Assembly: GCA_900708905.1 (NCBI GenBank)
Contig: CAADRB010000016.1
Span: 987,266-1,051,265, forward strand
Direction: 5' to 3'
DNA length: 64,000 bases
Origin: Hymenolepis diminuta
Lineage: Eukaryota > Platyhelminthes > Cestoda > Cyclophyllidea > Hymenolepididae
Part shown: piece after piece, positions 25,530 through 37,667 of the stretch
How positions within the stretch are numbered: the stretch's first letter is position 1
Layout: each line of letters starts with the position of its first letter
Program-made: the position numbers and the translations under genes
Notes under the pieces: model-generated
Seen by the model: the letters and a program-made list of their open reading frames with translations, nothing else
What the model was told of the DNA's origin: nothing
Databases searched by the model: none

Positions 25530-25900
25530 AATTCCAGGTAACGATGAAGGGAAGGGGATCGAGGAGATGCTGGGAGCAATGTCAAGGTGTTAAAGTGTTT
25601 TGTTTCATTTGGTTTTTTTGATTCTGGATATACAATTTTTATATATTGGATAGTTCATGTTCGAAAATTCACATTTGTATTCTTCTTCTGGATTGGAGGA
25701 AATTCCTTTCACACGACGTCCGGTGCTTTTAACGATTTCCTAATCATTAGAGTCGGTCTCACTACTTCACTACATTTTTTTTCTTTCAAAGGATGAGAGG
25801 ACGAAACGATCTTACATGATATTAAGCAATTAATGTGATTTCAGCACAGCAGAACCGAGATAATTAAAATTTTTTAATTAGCGGGTTACTCAAAGCAGTG
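25530..25900 (+). repeat. Repeat family D, copy
   Basis: Starts with a purine-rich GGGAAGGGGATCGAGGAG block, then AGCAATGTCAAGGT, TTTCATTTGG, TTTTTTGATTCTGGATATACAA and later ACGATCTTACATGATATTAAGCA and CAGCACAGCAGAA. The same blocks in the same order are found at 42410-42730 and 48060-48430. Non-coding; the class is unknown. Confidence 0.5.
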
Positions 25901-25999
25901 TTTTATTTATCGTGAGCCAGAACATTTTACATTTTAAAATATTATCTTATATTTATAACATCAAATTCGAAAACCAATTGTACTTCATCTAATAGCAGA

Positions 26000-28900
26000 A
26001 GAAAACATTTGCCTCTAAACGCTCAAGATTAAAAGATTGGATGAATCTGTATCTCTCCCTTCGTCATCGCAACAGAAGATTTAAGTTGGTATCAGGTAGG
26101 ATTTTTAATTATTGCAAGTTCATTATAAGGGCAAATGAATATTTTAATTTATGATCGGAATTGTATCCTTCTTTATGTCATAAATACCGTTCGAGATTTT
26201 GGACAAGAGTGACCACTTTTGGCAAATATACAATTTTTCCATCGAGATAGAATGTATTATGTTTATTTATAATCAGATTAAAATTTAAGTGATGAAATGG
26301 AAGGCATATTAAAAATTAGAAGGTGGAATTTCATATTATTTTAGAAAAACTTCCAATTCTAGAAAAAGGTCTTAATTGTGGAACGTGTAGGAAATGGAAT
26401 AAAGAAGATTTATTTTCACTGAGCTAGAGAACAAATCTACCTGTGTTGTGCAAAGTATATCAGCACATATTCAGCAAGCATTTAATTTATGTAAACAATG
26501 CTGTTAATACGGTTATTTATTACCTATGGTAGGGTCGAAAATAGTACATATTTCCACTGTGGAAAAGCATCGAGACACAAGGAACAAAGCAGTTGGATAT
26601 GGACGACGGAGAAGGGATTTATTTGAAGGAAAAAATGAAGTAAGAACATCAGATGTGTCCTGCCTTATATGAATTTTAGATTTAGATGGTACACCTTTAC
26701 TTTATGAAAAATTTTCACCTTTTCATATTCTAATGCTCAGCTTTCAAGATTTGTTCCTAACTTCTCTAGAAAACCTCTTTTTGTGGATTTGAGAGTTTAC
26801 CCAACCATAACCAATCTTATCCCACATTTCTAAAGCTTTGTAGAGAGGTCCCAGGGAGTTGGTCTAGAAGAATCAGCAATCTTTATAGATAGTTTTGTAA
26901 CTAAGTTTCAAAGGTAAGACTTTAAACAAATTCATTTAACAATGACTTTCTTACGTTTTTATTTATTGGTCGCTTAATGTTTGGTTTTTCTTAATAATTT
27001 CCATATTCCAATTAGCTATGTTAAGCGCTATGATCCCCTTTTTGTTTTACGAGTAATTAAAACGCTTGTTTGAAGATGACCCGATTATTAAGCCTCCTTT
27101 ATGACAAGCACTTGTAACAAAGAGTTGCGTCTTTGCTTTTATCTTGGCGGCTTAAATAGCGTTTTTCTCTGCAATTAAACAAAGCCCTTTTAATATTCAC
27201 CATAATCCCAAAAATATTCGGTAAAAATAATGTTCAATTTTATTTTAAAATCATGCGGCTAAAATAGCTATTGTGTTTACCATTAAACAAAGTCCGATTT
27301 CAGGAAAAGATTTATTCTTTTAAATACAGCCATTGTAAATTAAATTAAAATAATTTTAGATTTCAAACGAGTATGGTGGATTCGACCACCCGTTTTGTTA
27401 GTTTAAACAAACGGGCAATATTGGAACTAATCGCAAAATAAGACTGTTAAAATATATTCCAATTCTGATTTAATATTGAACTGTTATTTAGTTAAATGTG
27501 TATTTCCATAATATTGGAGTTCCCTTATTTAATTCAGTCCTGATTTAAACCTGAAACTTTGATCTTAAAAACAAAGAAATTTGTCATTTTAAGTATTTAG
27601 GAACAATGAAAGTTCGATTTTAAAATTATTTGACGGAAATTTTCACTGCATTTAGGAGATAATACTTTCATTCACTTTAGTATCATGGGAACTAAATGGA
27701 CTAGAGCTTTCTAACTCGAACGCATTGAAGGAAGACATCCTTCCCTGCAATTAAATCCTCCCATCTTTAGGTTTGATTTGTTACACAGCTTTATTTATGT
27801 TTGCTAGTTTCTAAAATCGTTACTATTATCCGTGGCAAAGCAAAAATATTTCAAATTTTTCCTCTCATGGAGAAGGTTTAAACAATAGAGGTGATAAAAC
27901 GATTTAAGTAATATTGAGAGATTTTAAGGTGAATGAAAAACAAAGTTCTACTGCATCTGGACCCTAGAGTTGCCAGGGGGCCCGTATTCTAATTTTTCTT
28001 TCATAGAGCATCAAATTATTGTTTATCCTCACTACATGGAAATTTTGGATGACAAGTTTTCATTATGATTTTTTAACTCCATATCTCATTTAGGCTTTAC
28101 ATCAGCCATCCATTGGGCAAAGAAGTCTGTCAGTTTGTGGAATGTCTGCGCTTTGATGATGATCTGTTCGCTAGCGTCTTCTCATTTCACACGTGTTTTC
28201 GACGAGTCGATGGCACCGAGCATCCGCGAAGACTATTTCCCTTTTTCTCACAACTCTTACTTGTGGTTCGTGTTCTAGTAGGTACGGAATAGATTTCTAA
28301 TTAGGATTCGGCAATTAGATTGCACTCTCATTCTCAGCTAACACCTGCCTCACACCGGGACTGAGCTGCCTCAGCCAGCTCCCAATTTTGGTAATTGAAG
28401 ATTCAATAAAAATTTGGCATTTGCATTGCTTTACTTGTGCCGACTTGTCCAGAGATTAAGTCTGAACCTCTGTAATTATTCGATGAAGGTTCTCAGAAGG
28501 GCCTTTTCTCGCAGCATTTTAAAATTTATGTATCGTCTGCTACACAGGCAATTTCTAATTTTAATAATTTTAATAATAATTTTAATAATTTTTAAAGATT
28601 AAATTTTCGGCGATGGCCATTTTCTCCTCATTTTATTTGTATTTCGCATAGCAGCCTTGATTTTGGTATTTTCAACTGAACAGTTACATTCTCTATTTCA
28701 TCTTTACAGGCTTGGTACATCCGATGAGAAATTTTTAAGCTAACAGAGATCACTAACTTTCTCATCCAATATTATGATCACTTTAAAAACTGAAGTTAAG
28801 TTATTTAGTGGCAAAATGAAAGGTATAACTCTTTTTGTACAAGTATATAAAGTTGCGTAGCTGTCTCAAATTCGTATGAGAGAATTGAATATTGTCATCT

Positions 28901-29340
28901 CTTAGCAAATACAAACTCCTTAGAATGAGGCGACGCGCAAGTAATTGCAGTAACGGCGAACCTAAGAATTCGAAACGGTAGATTTTGGCAGCGTGTGGTT
29001 TCAGTTGTGAGCATGTTGCCATCACATCATTCACTGGTTTCGAAATGATCGAAAGTCGTCTGGATAGTTGCTGAATTCTTTAATAATTTTAAGATACCGT
29101 AATCGTGTTCCAAAACATTTGTTTTGTTTATGTTAGGACCTGTGAAAGTTTATTTGAATATCTTAAAATAAAACACTTTTCGGATGTTTAGATAAGCAAG
29201 TTTGTAAATAAAATAACCTTTTGTTTTCATTTTCGTAAATACTTTATTAGTCAAGAAAATTGAATTATACATTCATTTATTTTATTTGCTTCCTTATATT
29301 GAAAAATATTTAAAATTACTTCAAATGTTTACAAGGAAAT
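26000..29340. other. Gene-free AT-rich region
   Basis: No coding exon, RNA gene or recognisable mobile element is visible. There is one imperfect hairpin at 27389-27415 (CCCGTTTTGTT paired with AACAAACGGG, one bulged T) and a TAATTTTAATAA low-complexity run near 28560-28600. The minus ORF at 28801-29034 has no motif that I recognise. Confidence 0.5.
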
Positions 29341-29565
29341 GTTCCCACCGAGGCGTTTTCCACCTGGCGGCAATTTTTTGAAAATAAAAGAAGCATTTCT
29401 TCCGATTAGAAGTTTTTGGCTCTTTCAAGTTCCGCGCATTACCAACAGAATCTTTTTGTAGTCTCGCGGGATGAAAGCCGTAGTAAAGTCCCTCTTAATC
29501 CTACAATTCTTTACTGTAAACTTTTTGGGATTATAAAATTATTTAACCCAAAAAGAGATGAATTT

Positions 29566-29579
29566 GTTGCGGGTCGCCA
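29566..29579 (-). other. Candidate LTR-retrotransposon primer binding site
   Basis: TGGCGACCCGCAAC on the minus strand starts 3 bases after the LTR end. Retroelement primer binding sites begin TGG because they pair with the CCA end of a tRNA, and TGGCGACC-type sites are common next to Ty3/Gypsy LTRs. Which tRNA would prime is not determined. Confidence 0.55.
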
Positions 29580-29582
29580 AAT

Positions 29583-30131
29583 TGTAGCGACAGATGGCTA
29601 ACAGTAAATGAAAGAAAAAGAACACCAAGGATTGCGTAGACCGGGATGTATTGAGCAAACCTCTGTACAGAGTCTCGAGGGAAAATAGAGAATTGGAGGA
29701 GAAAGATTGAGCAACGGGAGATGCGTTTGACGAGCTAGGGTCCCCTGTGTGTGTGTGTCTTGTATGTGTCTAATGGAAGGCTATTTATAATCGGCACTTT
29801 GAGTGAGGACACGCATAAGGATATAATTGCATGCGTGCTTTAATTGGTCGAGACGGTTGTAGGAAAAGGAAGGGCCAGTGCAGACAGGACTGGTTAATAA
29901 CAAAGCCGACCAAGCGGTGTCTTTGCTACCATCGTCCGAGGTATGCTTACCTTTTCCGATCGACGAGAAATAGGCCAGTTGAGGACACACGATGTTTGTC
30001 TATGGAGTGCTTGGGTCACAGGAGGTGTTAAAAGTTTACAGACATTACTATAAGGACAAGATACTCAAATTTGGCGATGATTAGAGATGACGTGAGATAA
30101 ATATTTGGGAGAAGAAGGGATTCATCCTTCA
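29583..30131 (-). mobile_element. LTR family A, copy A3: complete 549-bp LTR
   Basis: Read on the minus strand it starts TGAAGGATGAATCCC (30131) and ends GCTACA (29583). It aligns with solo LTR A2 over its length. Directly downstream in sense direction, after 3 bases, comes a TGG-initiated primer-binding-site-like sequence (29579-29566), so this is a 5' LTR with the beginning of an internal region. I find no partner 3' LTR at lower coordinates, so the element is truncated or rearranged. It contains a (GT)n tract near 29742-29757. Confidence 0.7.
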
Positions 30132-30199
30132 AATTAAATGCTAATCTCGTCTATACGCCTTTGATTGTAGGGAGATATAGATTTGCGGACCCGCAAGAT

Positions 30200-32900
30200 C
30201 AACAATTCAATTAAATCAACTGGTCATCTAGTTCCAAACATCTCAGGAATAAACTCCAGTGAGAACTTGAGCGGCTCAATGGATTCAGAATTCAGAAAAA
30301 TGCCAAGTTCTTCCGTTTAATGACCAAATTGTCGAATCTCTCTCTTCAGAGACCTCCTCATGATTAAAACTTGTAAAAATATTTTGTTTTCCATGTTTTG
30401 TTTCCAGTAGTTTATTACATTGAAAATCAAAAATATTATGTTACACATTTAAGAAGAAGATAAGTAAGAAGTGACAAACAATTATAGAAACAACTTTTCT
30501 ACAAGTAAATATTTTATGACCGGCTTTTAAAATATAATAATTCATTTCTAGAAGGCTTTCTTAGCACTAAGGTACACATAGTAACAACGTCCGAGTTTCT
30601 TGATATTTACGCCAATAGTTGATGCCTAGAAGTGCAAACTGTGATCGGTTGATACACCTAAATAATTGAGATTTGGTTGAGAAATTTTATTTCAAATTTT
30701 TGAAATTTGACAAAATTTGATATGTACATAGTTTGAATTTTAAAGTTACTTGCTAATAAAACTAAAGCCTGAATTTGTTGATAAAATTTATTCAGGTATC
30801 GGTAAAATGAATTACCCATATTAATAGAAAATTTAACTATTTTATTATCGCGCGTTTACATTTAGATATCTATATATTTATAATTTTATTTATCCTAAAT
30901 CTTTAAAAAAATTAATTTTTAAAAATTTATTTTAAAGCCCGAAACATGGTAAATGCTTTATTACTGTTGCGGTCCCTTTAAGATTACTCCAAATTTAGAC
31001 CCTAATTGAATTATAAGTAATTTCTTTAAATTATTTGAAGTATAAATTTGCCAATTTAACACCTTAGATACATTTAAATATTTTATTTATATTTACCACA
31101 AAAGAGTTTGTGATAATATCAATAATATAATATTATTATAATGTTAAAAACAAAATTTACGGTCAAAATGCAATTTTTTCATATTTAATGCTGCCTTAAG
31201 GTTAGGCATTTTCATTTTAATGAGGTATATTTGTCAACTTTCTCCGACGCAACCAGGAAAGTGTGAGTTGGTGGAAATCGTCGAAATTAGGTTTGCATGA
31301 AACATTTAATTCCCCATTTTACAAAAGAGTTTATTAACCTGACAAGAAATCGCACGATCTAAAAGACTTAGTAAATAATTGAATGTTGTCAAACATCTCA
31401 AACTTTGAAGGTCTTTAAGACGGAGGGGAATTAACTGCAGCTGGAGTTGTATAGAAACTCCTGGTTTCAAGATCAAAAAATGTGAACTTCACTTTTCTTC
31501 CTCCTTAGAAAATGCTTTTGAAACCATGCATCCATATTCAAATCGTCCTGCAGATTCGAAATTTGAACAAACTGACATAATAAATAGGTGTTAAGATATC
31601 GTTTCAGCTACATCGTCATTGATTAATGCGATTTATTTACTACTAAGTTAACTTCATAGTGATCAAAATTAGAAAGTAGTTCTGATATTTGGATGGACGC
31701 AATACACATTCACTCAAGCAGGGTTAATCCTTTCAAACTGCCACTAGGTGAAAAAATATTATAATTTCTGTAATAATGTCACCAGAAAATACCTTCTTCT
31801 ACAATTTCTAATGTCATCTTTGATATTCAGAATTTTCTCTTATAACATATATTTATTTAACTTTCGAAATTTACTCAATCGTTCGCCATCTAACACACCG
31901 AATATTGTTTCCTTTACTTATAATGATTTGGAGGAATTGTTTGATAGGGACATCCATTTTTTTAAAATTATCAAAGCCAATATTCTCCTCTCAAAAGCGT
32001 GGTTTCCAAAAAAATATGTTTTTTTGCTCTAAAGTTATTGCCCATTAAGAGGATCAAAAGAAACTTGTCGGTTATGTCTCTTTGATGTTTGTGTCACTAA
32101 CTGCCGAATGAAACAACTTAAATCTTCAACGAATTTTATGAGCCTGTAGAAGTAAAGCCTTTTTATAGGCTTATTTGAGACAGTACTATTTGATAAAATA
32201 TTACGTTTATTTTGGTCTTGAGTCACATTAATAAAAACATTTATTAATATTTTGCGTCGATGACAAATTGTCAACGTGCCCGTCAGCTAAGCCAGAGGTT
32301 GATACACAATCAGAAATGTGGATGATCAAAAGCTCCGGTTAATTCTGTGCAAAATAAGACTTAGAATGAGAATTTCTCGAAAGAAAGCTTTAGTCACTTT
32401 TTTGTAGTAACTCTCTCTACACGATACTTCCCTTATTCTTGCTACTTTGGATGTAGCCTTGCAAATTTTGGAAGCAATTTACGCTAGAGGACTCTGCTGG
32501 AGGCTTGTTGTACTTGTCTGGAGCTAGTTTGACTTCTAAGAGGAGCACTAAGGTTTAACTAGGGCTTATTTGTGTAGCATCTGCTACAAATCTAGAGAAA
32601 TCATTATATTTCATCGGCGGTCAACTGTATTGAAAGATTCTCAAATTTGTTTATATGCATATCGAATTACGAGATGTTAGAAATAGAAATTCATACTTTT
32701 AAAAGCTGACCCTTTGATTAAAATGTTTATAAATAGGTAATTTCACAAAAATAAACCATTCAGATTAGAAATTTCAAAATACTTTTAAAATCTAGTGTTT
32801 GAAATGCCTTTTTAGTCAAGTTACATCAACGGCTAAATATTCGAATGCTAATAGATTGAATTTGGATCTTATAACATCTATAAATTTACAACCCACAATA
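30200..32900. other. Gene-free, very AT-rich region
   Basis: No supported gene. ORFs at 31748-32032 (plus) and 32035-32274 (minus) are Phe/Ile/Asn-rich, as expected of open frames in AT-rich DNA, and show no domain. The stretch 30850-31200 is close to pure A/T, with short palindromes around 31120-31145. Confidence 0.5.
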
Positions 32901-32929
32901 ATGCAGGAAGTTATAAAGTTTTTCATTGC

Positions 32930-33200
32930 GGGAAAGCAAATGAAATTGGGTAGGTTAGATTCAATATGGGAGAGGAGAAGGGAATCGTAAAGAGAGCGTC
33001 AAAAGTTTTACTTCGAGTAATTTTTGGAATCGGGTTTTATAGTACTCTCTTAATAGAAAATTCACTGTTTTGCGTTCCGAAATTCATTATATATCACCTG
33101 AATTACTGATCAAATTCTTGTCCGAAATCTCCACTGCTTTGTTAATAGATTGTTTAATTATGACCGGTCTTGTCACTTCCGTTAATTTCTTTCATAAGTA
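32930..33200 (+). repeat. Repeat family D, copy
   Basis: Blocks GGGAGAGGAGAAGGGAATCG, TTTTTGGAATCGGGTTTTATAGTA, AATTCACTG and CTTGTCCG follow the order of the copy at 42410-42730. More diverged than that copy. Confidence 0.4.
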
Positions 33201-33889
33201 GAAAATGCAATGATATATGTATACGGTGATTGAAATAATTAATATTTGAGCTAACCAGTCTCTCTGTGGTTAATAGAATATTAGAGAGAACACGACTGAA
33301 TGCTATGAGCAAACTTCTATTCTGCTAGTAAAGTAATCAATAGTAGATTGTACAGTTTGAGAAAACCAAAATCGAGTATAAATTTTTCTCCCCATAGCTG
33401 TCAGAAGTAACTTTAACCTTCCCGTGTGTCTCAAACGAAGAATGAATTAAAAGGAGTCCATGGATATCGTTATAATCTGCCCTTCTCGGTAGGATACCGT
33501 AATCGACTCTTAGATTCTCTAGGACACTGCACTAGTTACAAACATGACCCGACAGCACCACAATACAAAACGACTCAAACCAGTATATCCATATAAGACA
33601 CACGTTCGCGTATCAATAGGTTGATTTATATTATTCATCGTTATGTAAATAAATTCGTTCGAATAAAAAGGAATTAAAAGGAGCAGGGATTAAAAGGTGA
33701 AAAATAAAGATTTTGAGAAAAATATTTTCTTATTTGTAACAATTACACTTTAGAACGAAAATCTACGTTCTCCTTTTTCTGCCCCATGTTTATCACAAAA
33801 AAATTCCTCGTATTTTTAATATTTCGCCGTCGATAATGTAACAGATCGATAAAATAGTTTTAATTTAAACGAAAACGTGAATAAAATAT

Positions 33890-34280
33890 TATGTCGAAGG
33901 TGAAAGGAAGAGGATCGATTAAAAGATGAAAGGAACAAAGACATATTAAAATATCCTTGCCACATTTGATTTTGGATACAAGTTGTACTTCTATTACTTA
34001 ATAGACACAGTTCACACTTTCGTGCTTTGAAACTCCAGATTTTTCTTATTGGTTTCTGAGTGATTTCTAACCCGTCATGTCCAGAGCTTACTGGTCATTT
34101 AATTTATTTGAATGATCGACCATTTCATTTCAATTTACCGTCTCTGAATGGAAGACAGCAGAAATTTTTTAATAATTTTAATATGACAGACCTCACTGGA
34201 GCTCGTTCAGTGTAAATTTCAAAAACACTATGTTTTTGACGTATAATTCCCTGCTTCACTTATCACATTTCAATATTCAA
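33890..34280 (+). repeat. Repeat family D, copy
   Basis: Starts GTCGAAGGTGAAAGGAAGAGGATCG near 33892 (shown in parts: GAAAGGAAG, AGGATCGATT), then TTTGATTTTGGATACAAGTTGTAC and ACAGTTCACACTTTCGTGC. These match the purine block, the TTTGATTxTGGA block and the half-way block of other family D copies. Confidence 0.4.
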
Positions 34281-34439
34281 TATTTGCTCCCCAGCTTTCT
34301 GACTGAATTCTTGTCCGTGAGCGCTTATTTAGATGGCTGGACATTTCATTATATAGTGTGCGTAAGGTATCTGAGGACACGTATGTTTTTGTAATTTAAA
34401 CTCACCCCATAACAATTAATGTATTTTTATATCAGGAGA

Positions 34440-34930
34440 TCTCATTACCAGATGCTACTATTACTAAGGAAGTGAAAAGACGCGATGTGATAGTTTCTAT
34501 AAAAGCCAAACACGGGAGTTTAGAAATTGCAAGATTTCCAAAAGTCGCCAGATTGTTCGTTTTCAAAATTAGAGAGGAGCTGAATGAAAACGATGTGGAT
34601 GAATTGGCCTTGACTAAAAGAAAAGACAACTGTCAACGCTCTGACTCACTCACTCAGAATAGTTGAGTTTGTGAGGAGAGTGCATGCCATGAACGACGAA
34701 AATCCTGAGCAGTCAATGCTCAACATCTTGCCAAAGATCTTCAAGTATTTGAAGAAACATTAAGGAATGTTATTCATCGAGACCTTGGATACAAATCACA
34801 TACGATCTTAGGCGAGGTCGTCAGTTTATGTGGAAAAAAACAACTCAAGAGAATTGTTTAATGTGTGTAAAATGACTCTTAAGCAATTTGAAGCACTCTG
34901 AAGAACAGAAGTTTTTTCGGTTAATATTTT
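34440..34930 (+). pseudogene. Decayed Tc1/mariner-like transposase, N-terminal part
   Basis: The open part (34472-34666) reads KRRDVIVSIKAKHGSLEIA, FPKVARLFVFKIREEL and, after a frameshift, EFVRRVHAMNDENPEQSM, then, after another shift, LAKDLQVFEETLRNVIHRD and LGYKSHTIL. These are the helix-turn-helix blocks (a DNA-binding half, then a second HTH with a VxRDLGYKS end) seen in Tc1/mariner-type transposases. At least two frameshifts and in-frame stops break it, and the catalytic DDE/DDD part is missing or unrecognisable beyond 34930. It is an old, dead copy; no terminal inverted repeats were found. Confidence 0.7.
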
Positions 34931-34949
34931 GTTCATTTATTTTGTTAAA

Positions 34950-35490
34950 AGAAAGTGTAAGTTTCAATCATTAACAGTTTCACTTTCTGTTTTCTAAAAG
35001 TGCGTAAGGGCACTGTCATAACTAAAATAGCCAATAGCATCAATTTCTGAAGACACAAATCCTCATCTCAAGGGAATTTGGGCAAAACTGATGAATTACG
35101 AACCTTTCAACTGTATGCGATTGTTCGCAGAAAGGCAACAAAGTTGCAAGGAAAAGCAACACCCTGTATTATCAACAGCATCACTGCTCCTCAAGCACTA
35201 AAATTAATAAGGCTTTCTAGTGCCCAATTTCTAGCTGTTTTTGAGACTTTCAAATGACAATGATGATTGAAACGCCACATGTTAACATTGGATCCAGTGC
35301 GGGCCTCTTCAAAAGACTGTTTGCGAAACCAGCAGCAAATGCTCTCCGGACAGAGGAGATTTGAAATGATCTCCCTACTCTTTCTCAAACTATTTCCTCC
35401 TCTTTTATAACCCTGCATTCGCTTCTCCGAATAGTATAATGTACAAATAAACATAAATTTGTGTAGAATTATGAGTCTTGTCATGTAGTG
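34950..35490 (+). repeat. Repeat family B, copy B2
   Basis: Blocks CTAAAATAGCCAA, GAAAGGCAACAAAG, GTATTATCAACAGCATCACTG, GATTGAAACGCCACATGTTAAC, GGATCCAGTGCGGGCCTCTTC and TGCATTCGCTTCTCC match copies at 52815-53375 and 54940-55375. It abuts the dead transposase, but there is no evidence that they belong together. Confidence 0.5.
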
Positions 35491-36901
35491 TAAATAACCA
35501 ACAGTCTATTTATTTAGTCATTTTTGCTACTTATTTCAAATGTATTTTGGTATTTTCTAAACAATTATGTTATAAGTTTTCCTCTTATTGGCAAAGTGAT
35601 AGAAAGACAATCAGAAATTTTCAAGGTTCTGTGCAAAATTCATACAACCTCTAAGAACGCAATTTGCTAATCGGGCACTGGATTTTCCGCGCTCATAATA
35701 TGACGTTGAGTTTCTTCCCTTCCATATAAGTGTCTAACCGGGAAGCAATCAAACCCACATCCCAACCTGGACATAAGGAGTTATACATTATTAATAAGGA
35801 CGTTGAGGAGCTTCTGTTGAGTCTTTTTCCGTTGTATCAATAGTAACACAGATGTGTGTGTGTGTGTCAATTTGTTCAGAGGCTAACTAGACCCATCTCT
35901 TTCATTATAGTTTTTTTTAATATAGGAAGAGTTTGGTTCCTTTAAAGTACAACTCGTTAAAAGTTCACAAGAATTGGTTGTGAAAAGACTGCCTACTTAA
36001 TAAGTACAAACGTGGGGTTGTAGTTATAAAAATAATTATTTCCGTGAGAATTTTAAGAGATATAATTGTCTTGTCTGGGATATAAGAATTTAACGAACTG
36101 TCTTATTTTGAAGTAAACTATAGATCGAAAACATAATAAAACCAAATTTTGTGTTTTAAATTGGTTCCTGTAACCGAATGGGATATTTGGAAGTTAATTC
36201 ACGAAAGCTTCACTAGTAATAATTCTGCACGAATTGAATTAAACACGCCACAAAATGTATTGAATAAAGAATTGCACACTGGTATTCTCGGAATATATGA
36301 ATTAAGTGGGTATGTATTGGTGTTACAGACAGGACTTCTAACAGGGACTTTATGTGCTAAGTATTAGGTATGATAGCCAACAGGGGGCATGTGTCTCTAA
36401 ATTGTCCAAAGGTGAATAAGGGAAAGCAGTCACCCATATAGGTGGACAAATGTTAAGGCAACGTAATGGTAGATTAATTTTCACTCCACGAACGCGACGT
36501 ATTATCGAGTTGACCTTGTTGGAGTTAGATAACAACCAACGGTTTGCAGCTAACAAATTACGACAACCAATTCGTAGCTGTTTGAGTAAGAGCTAACAAC
36601 AATTGTGAAGCAGAACACCAGGAGTTGAGTAGACCAAAAATGTATGCAAGGAAGCCACAATGAGTAACATTGAGAGAGGGAGAGAAAGAGGGAGAGCAGC
36701 GTGCGGAGGAAGAGAGGAGATGAACAGGGCGTGTAGGAGTCCGCACTGACCAGTGTGTGTTGTCTGGAAAAACAAGGGTAGCTTTATATGAGTCACTTGA
36801 GTAAGGCCACGCCAGAGCATGAGCGCAGATGTGCCTTTTATGCGAGGCGAGGCGGTTATAGAAAAGAGGGGAAATGGATGGACGCGTTTAGACATGTCAG
36901 A

Positions 36902-36985
36902 CAGACAGGGGTTATGCGTCATAGGGACATAAATGAGGTCGCTCCAAATTCGTGGGCGGAAAAACTGAGGTATTATCGTGGAGAA
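36902..36985 (+). repeat. 84-bp direct repeat, left edge of N gap
   Basis: This stretch, starting CAGACAGGGGTTATGCG and ending TCGTGGAGAA, is identical base for base with 37372-37455. It ends exactly at the first N. See the entry for the gap. Confidence 0.95.
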
Positions 36986-37371
36986 NNNNNNNNNNNNNNN
37001 NNNNNNNNNNNNNNNNNNNNNNNNNNNNNNNNNNNNNNNNNNNNNNNNNNNNNNNNNNNNNNNNNNNNNNNNNNNNNNNNNNNNNNNNNNNNNNNNNNNN
37101 NNNNNNNNNNNNNNNNNNNNNNNNNNNNNNNNNNNNNNNNNNNNNNNNNNNNNNNNNNNNNNNNNNNNNNNNNNNNNNNNNNNNNNNNNNNNNNNNNNNN
37201 NNNNNNNNNNNNNNNNNNNNNNNNNNNNNNNNNNNNNNNNNNNNNNNNNNNNNNNNNNNNNNNNNNNNNNNNNNNNNNNNNNNNNNNNNNNNNNNNNNNN
37301 NNNNNNNNNNNNNNNNNNNNNNNNNNNNNNNNNNNNNNNNNNNNNNNNNNNNNNNNNNNNNNNNNNNNNNN
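36986..37371. other. Assembly gap (386 N), probably artefactual
   Basis: The 84 bases before the first N and the 84 after the last N are identical. This is what results when two overlapping contig ends are scaffolded with Ns instead of being merged. The alternative is an unresolved tandem duplication inside the LTR. Confidence 0.9.
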
Positions 37372-37455
37372 CAGACAGGGGTTATGCGTCATAGGGACAT
37401 AAATGAGGTCGCTCCAAATTCGTGGGCGGAAAAACTGAGGTATTATCGTGGAGAA
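37372..37455 (+). repeat. 84-bp direct repeat, right edge of N gap
   Basis: Identical copy of 36902-36985, starting exactly after the last N. The following sequence (GCGAATGAACGG) aligns with copy A1, so this copy is in its natural LTR context on the right, as the other is on the left. Confidence 0.95.
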
Positions 37456-37667
37456 TGCGAATGAACGGTAATTCTGGAAAATGCATAAAGAGTTATCCTT
37501 CAGCCTTCTCCCAGCCTTGAGGTACGTAAAGGCGACATAAATTTCTGGCTGTGAATTGATCCTAATGTAACTGTCCTGTTCAAGATAAATATCTTACTCT
37601 TCGGGAGGCCGTAGGAAGTAGGCGAAGAAACCGAAGGAATTTGAAGGAAAGCATAGTGACAATCATT

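Larger units (their letters stand above)
36573..37502 (-). mobile_element. LTR family A, copy A4: probable 3' LTR
   Basis: On the minus strand it starts TGAAGGATAACTC (37502) and ends near GCTACG (36573). Just upstream in sense direction is a purine-rich tract, GGCTGGGAGAAGGC, as expected of a polypurine tract next to a 3' LTR, and about 170 bases further upstream is the stop codon of a pol-like fragment. The LTR contains a 386-base N gap. Subtracting the gap and one of two identical 84-bp flanks leaves about 460 bp, close to copies A1 and A3. Confidence 0.7.

Noticed and set aside
27389..27415. Hairpin as a transcription terminator or transposon end
   Set aside because: Imperfect stem, no gene upstream and no matching inverted repeat nearby.
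31748..32274. Two ORFs of 94 and 79 codons
   Set aside because: Composition is that of random AT-rich sequence, with no motif or splice context.
36788..37464. Long ORFs across the second N gap
   Set aside because: Made of N and LTR sequence, with a probable artefactual duplication.
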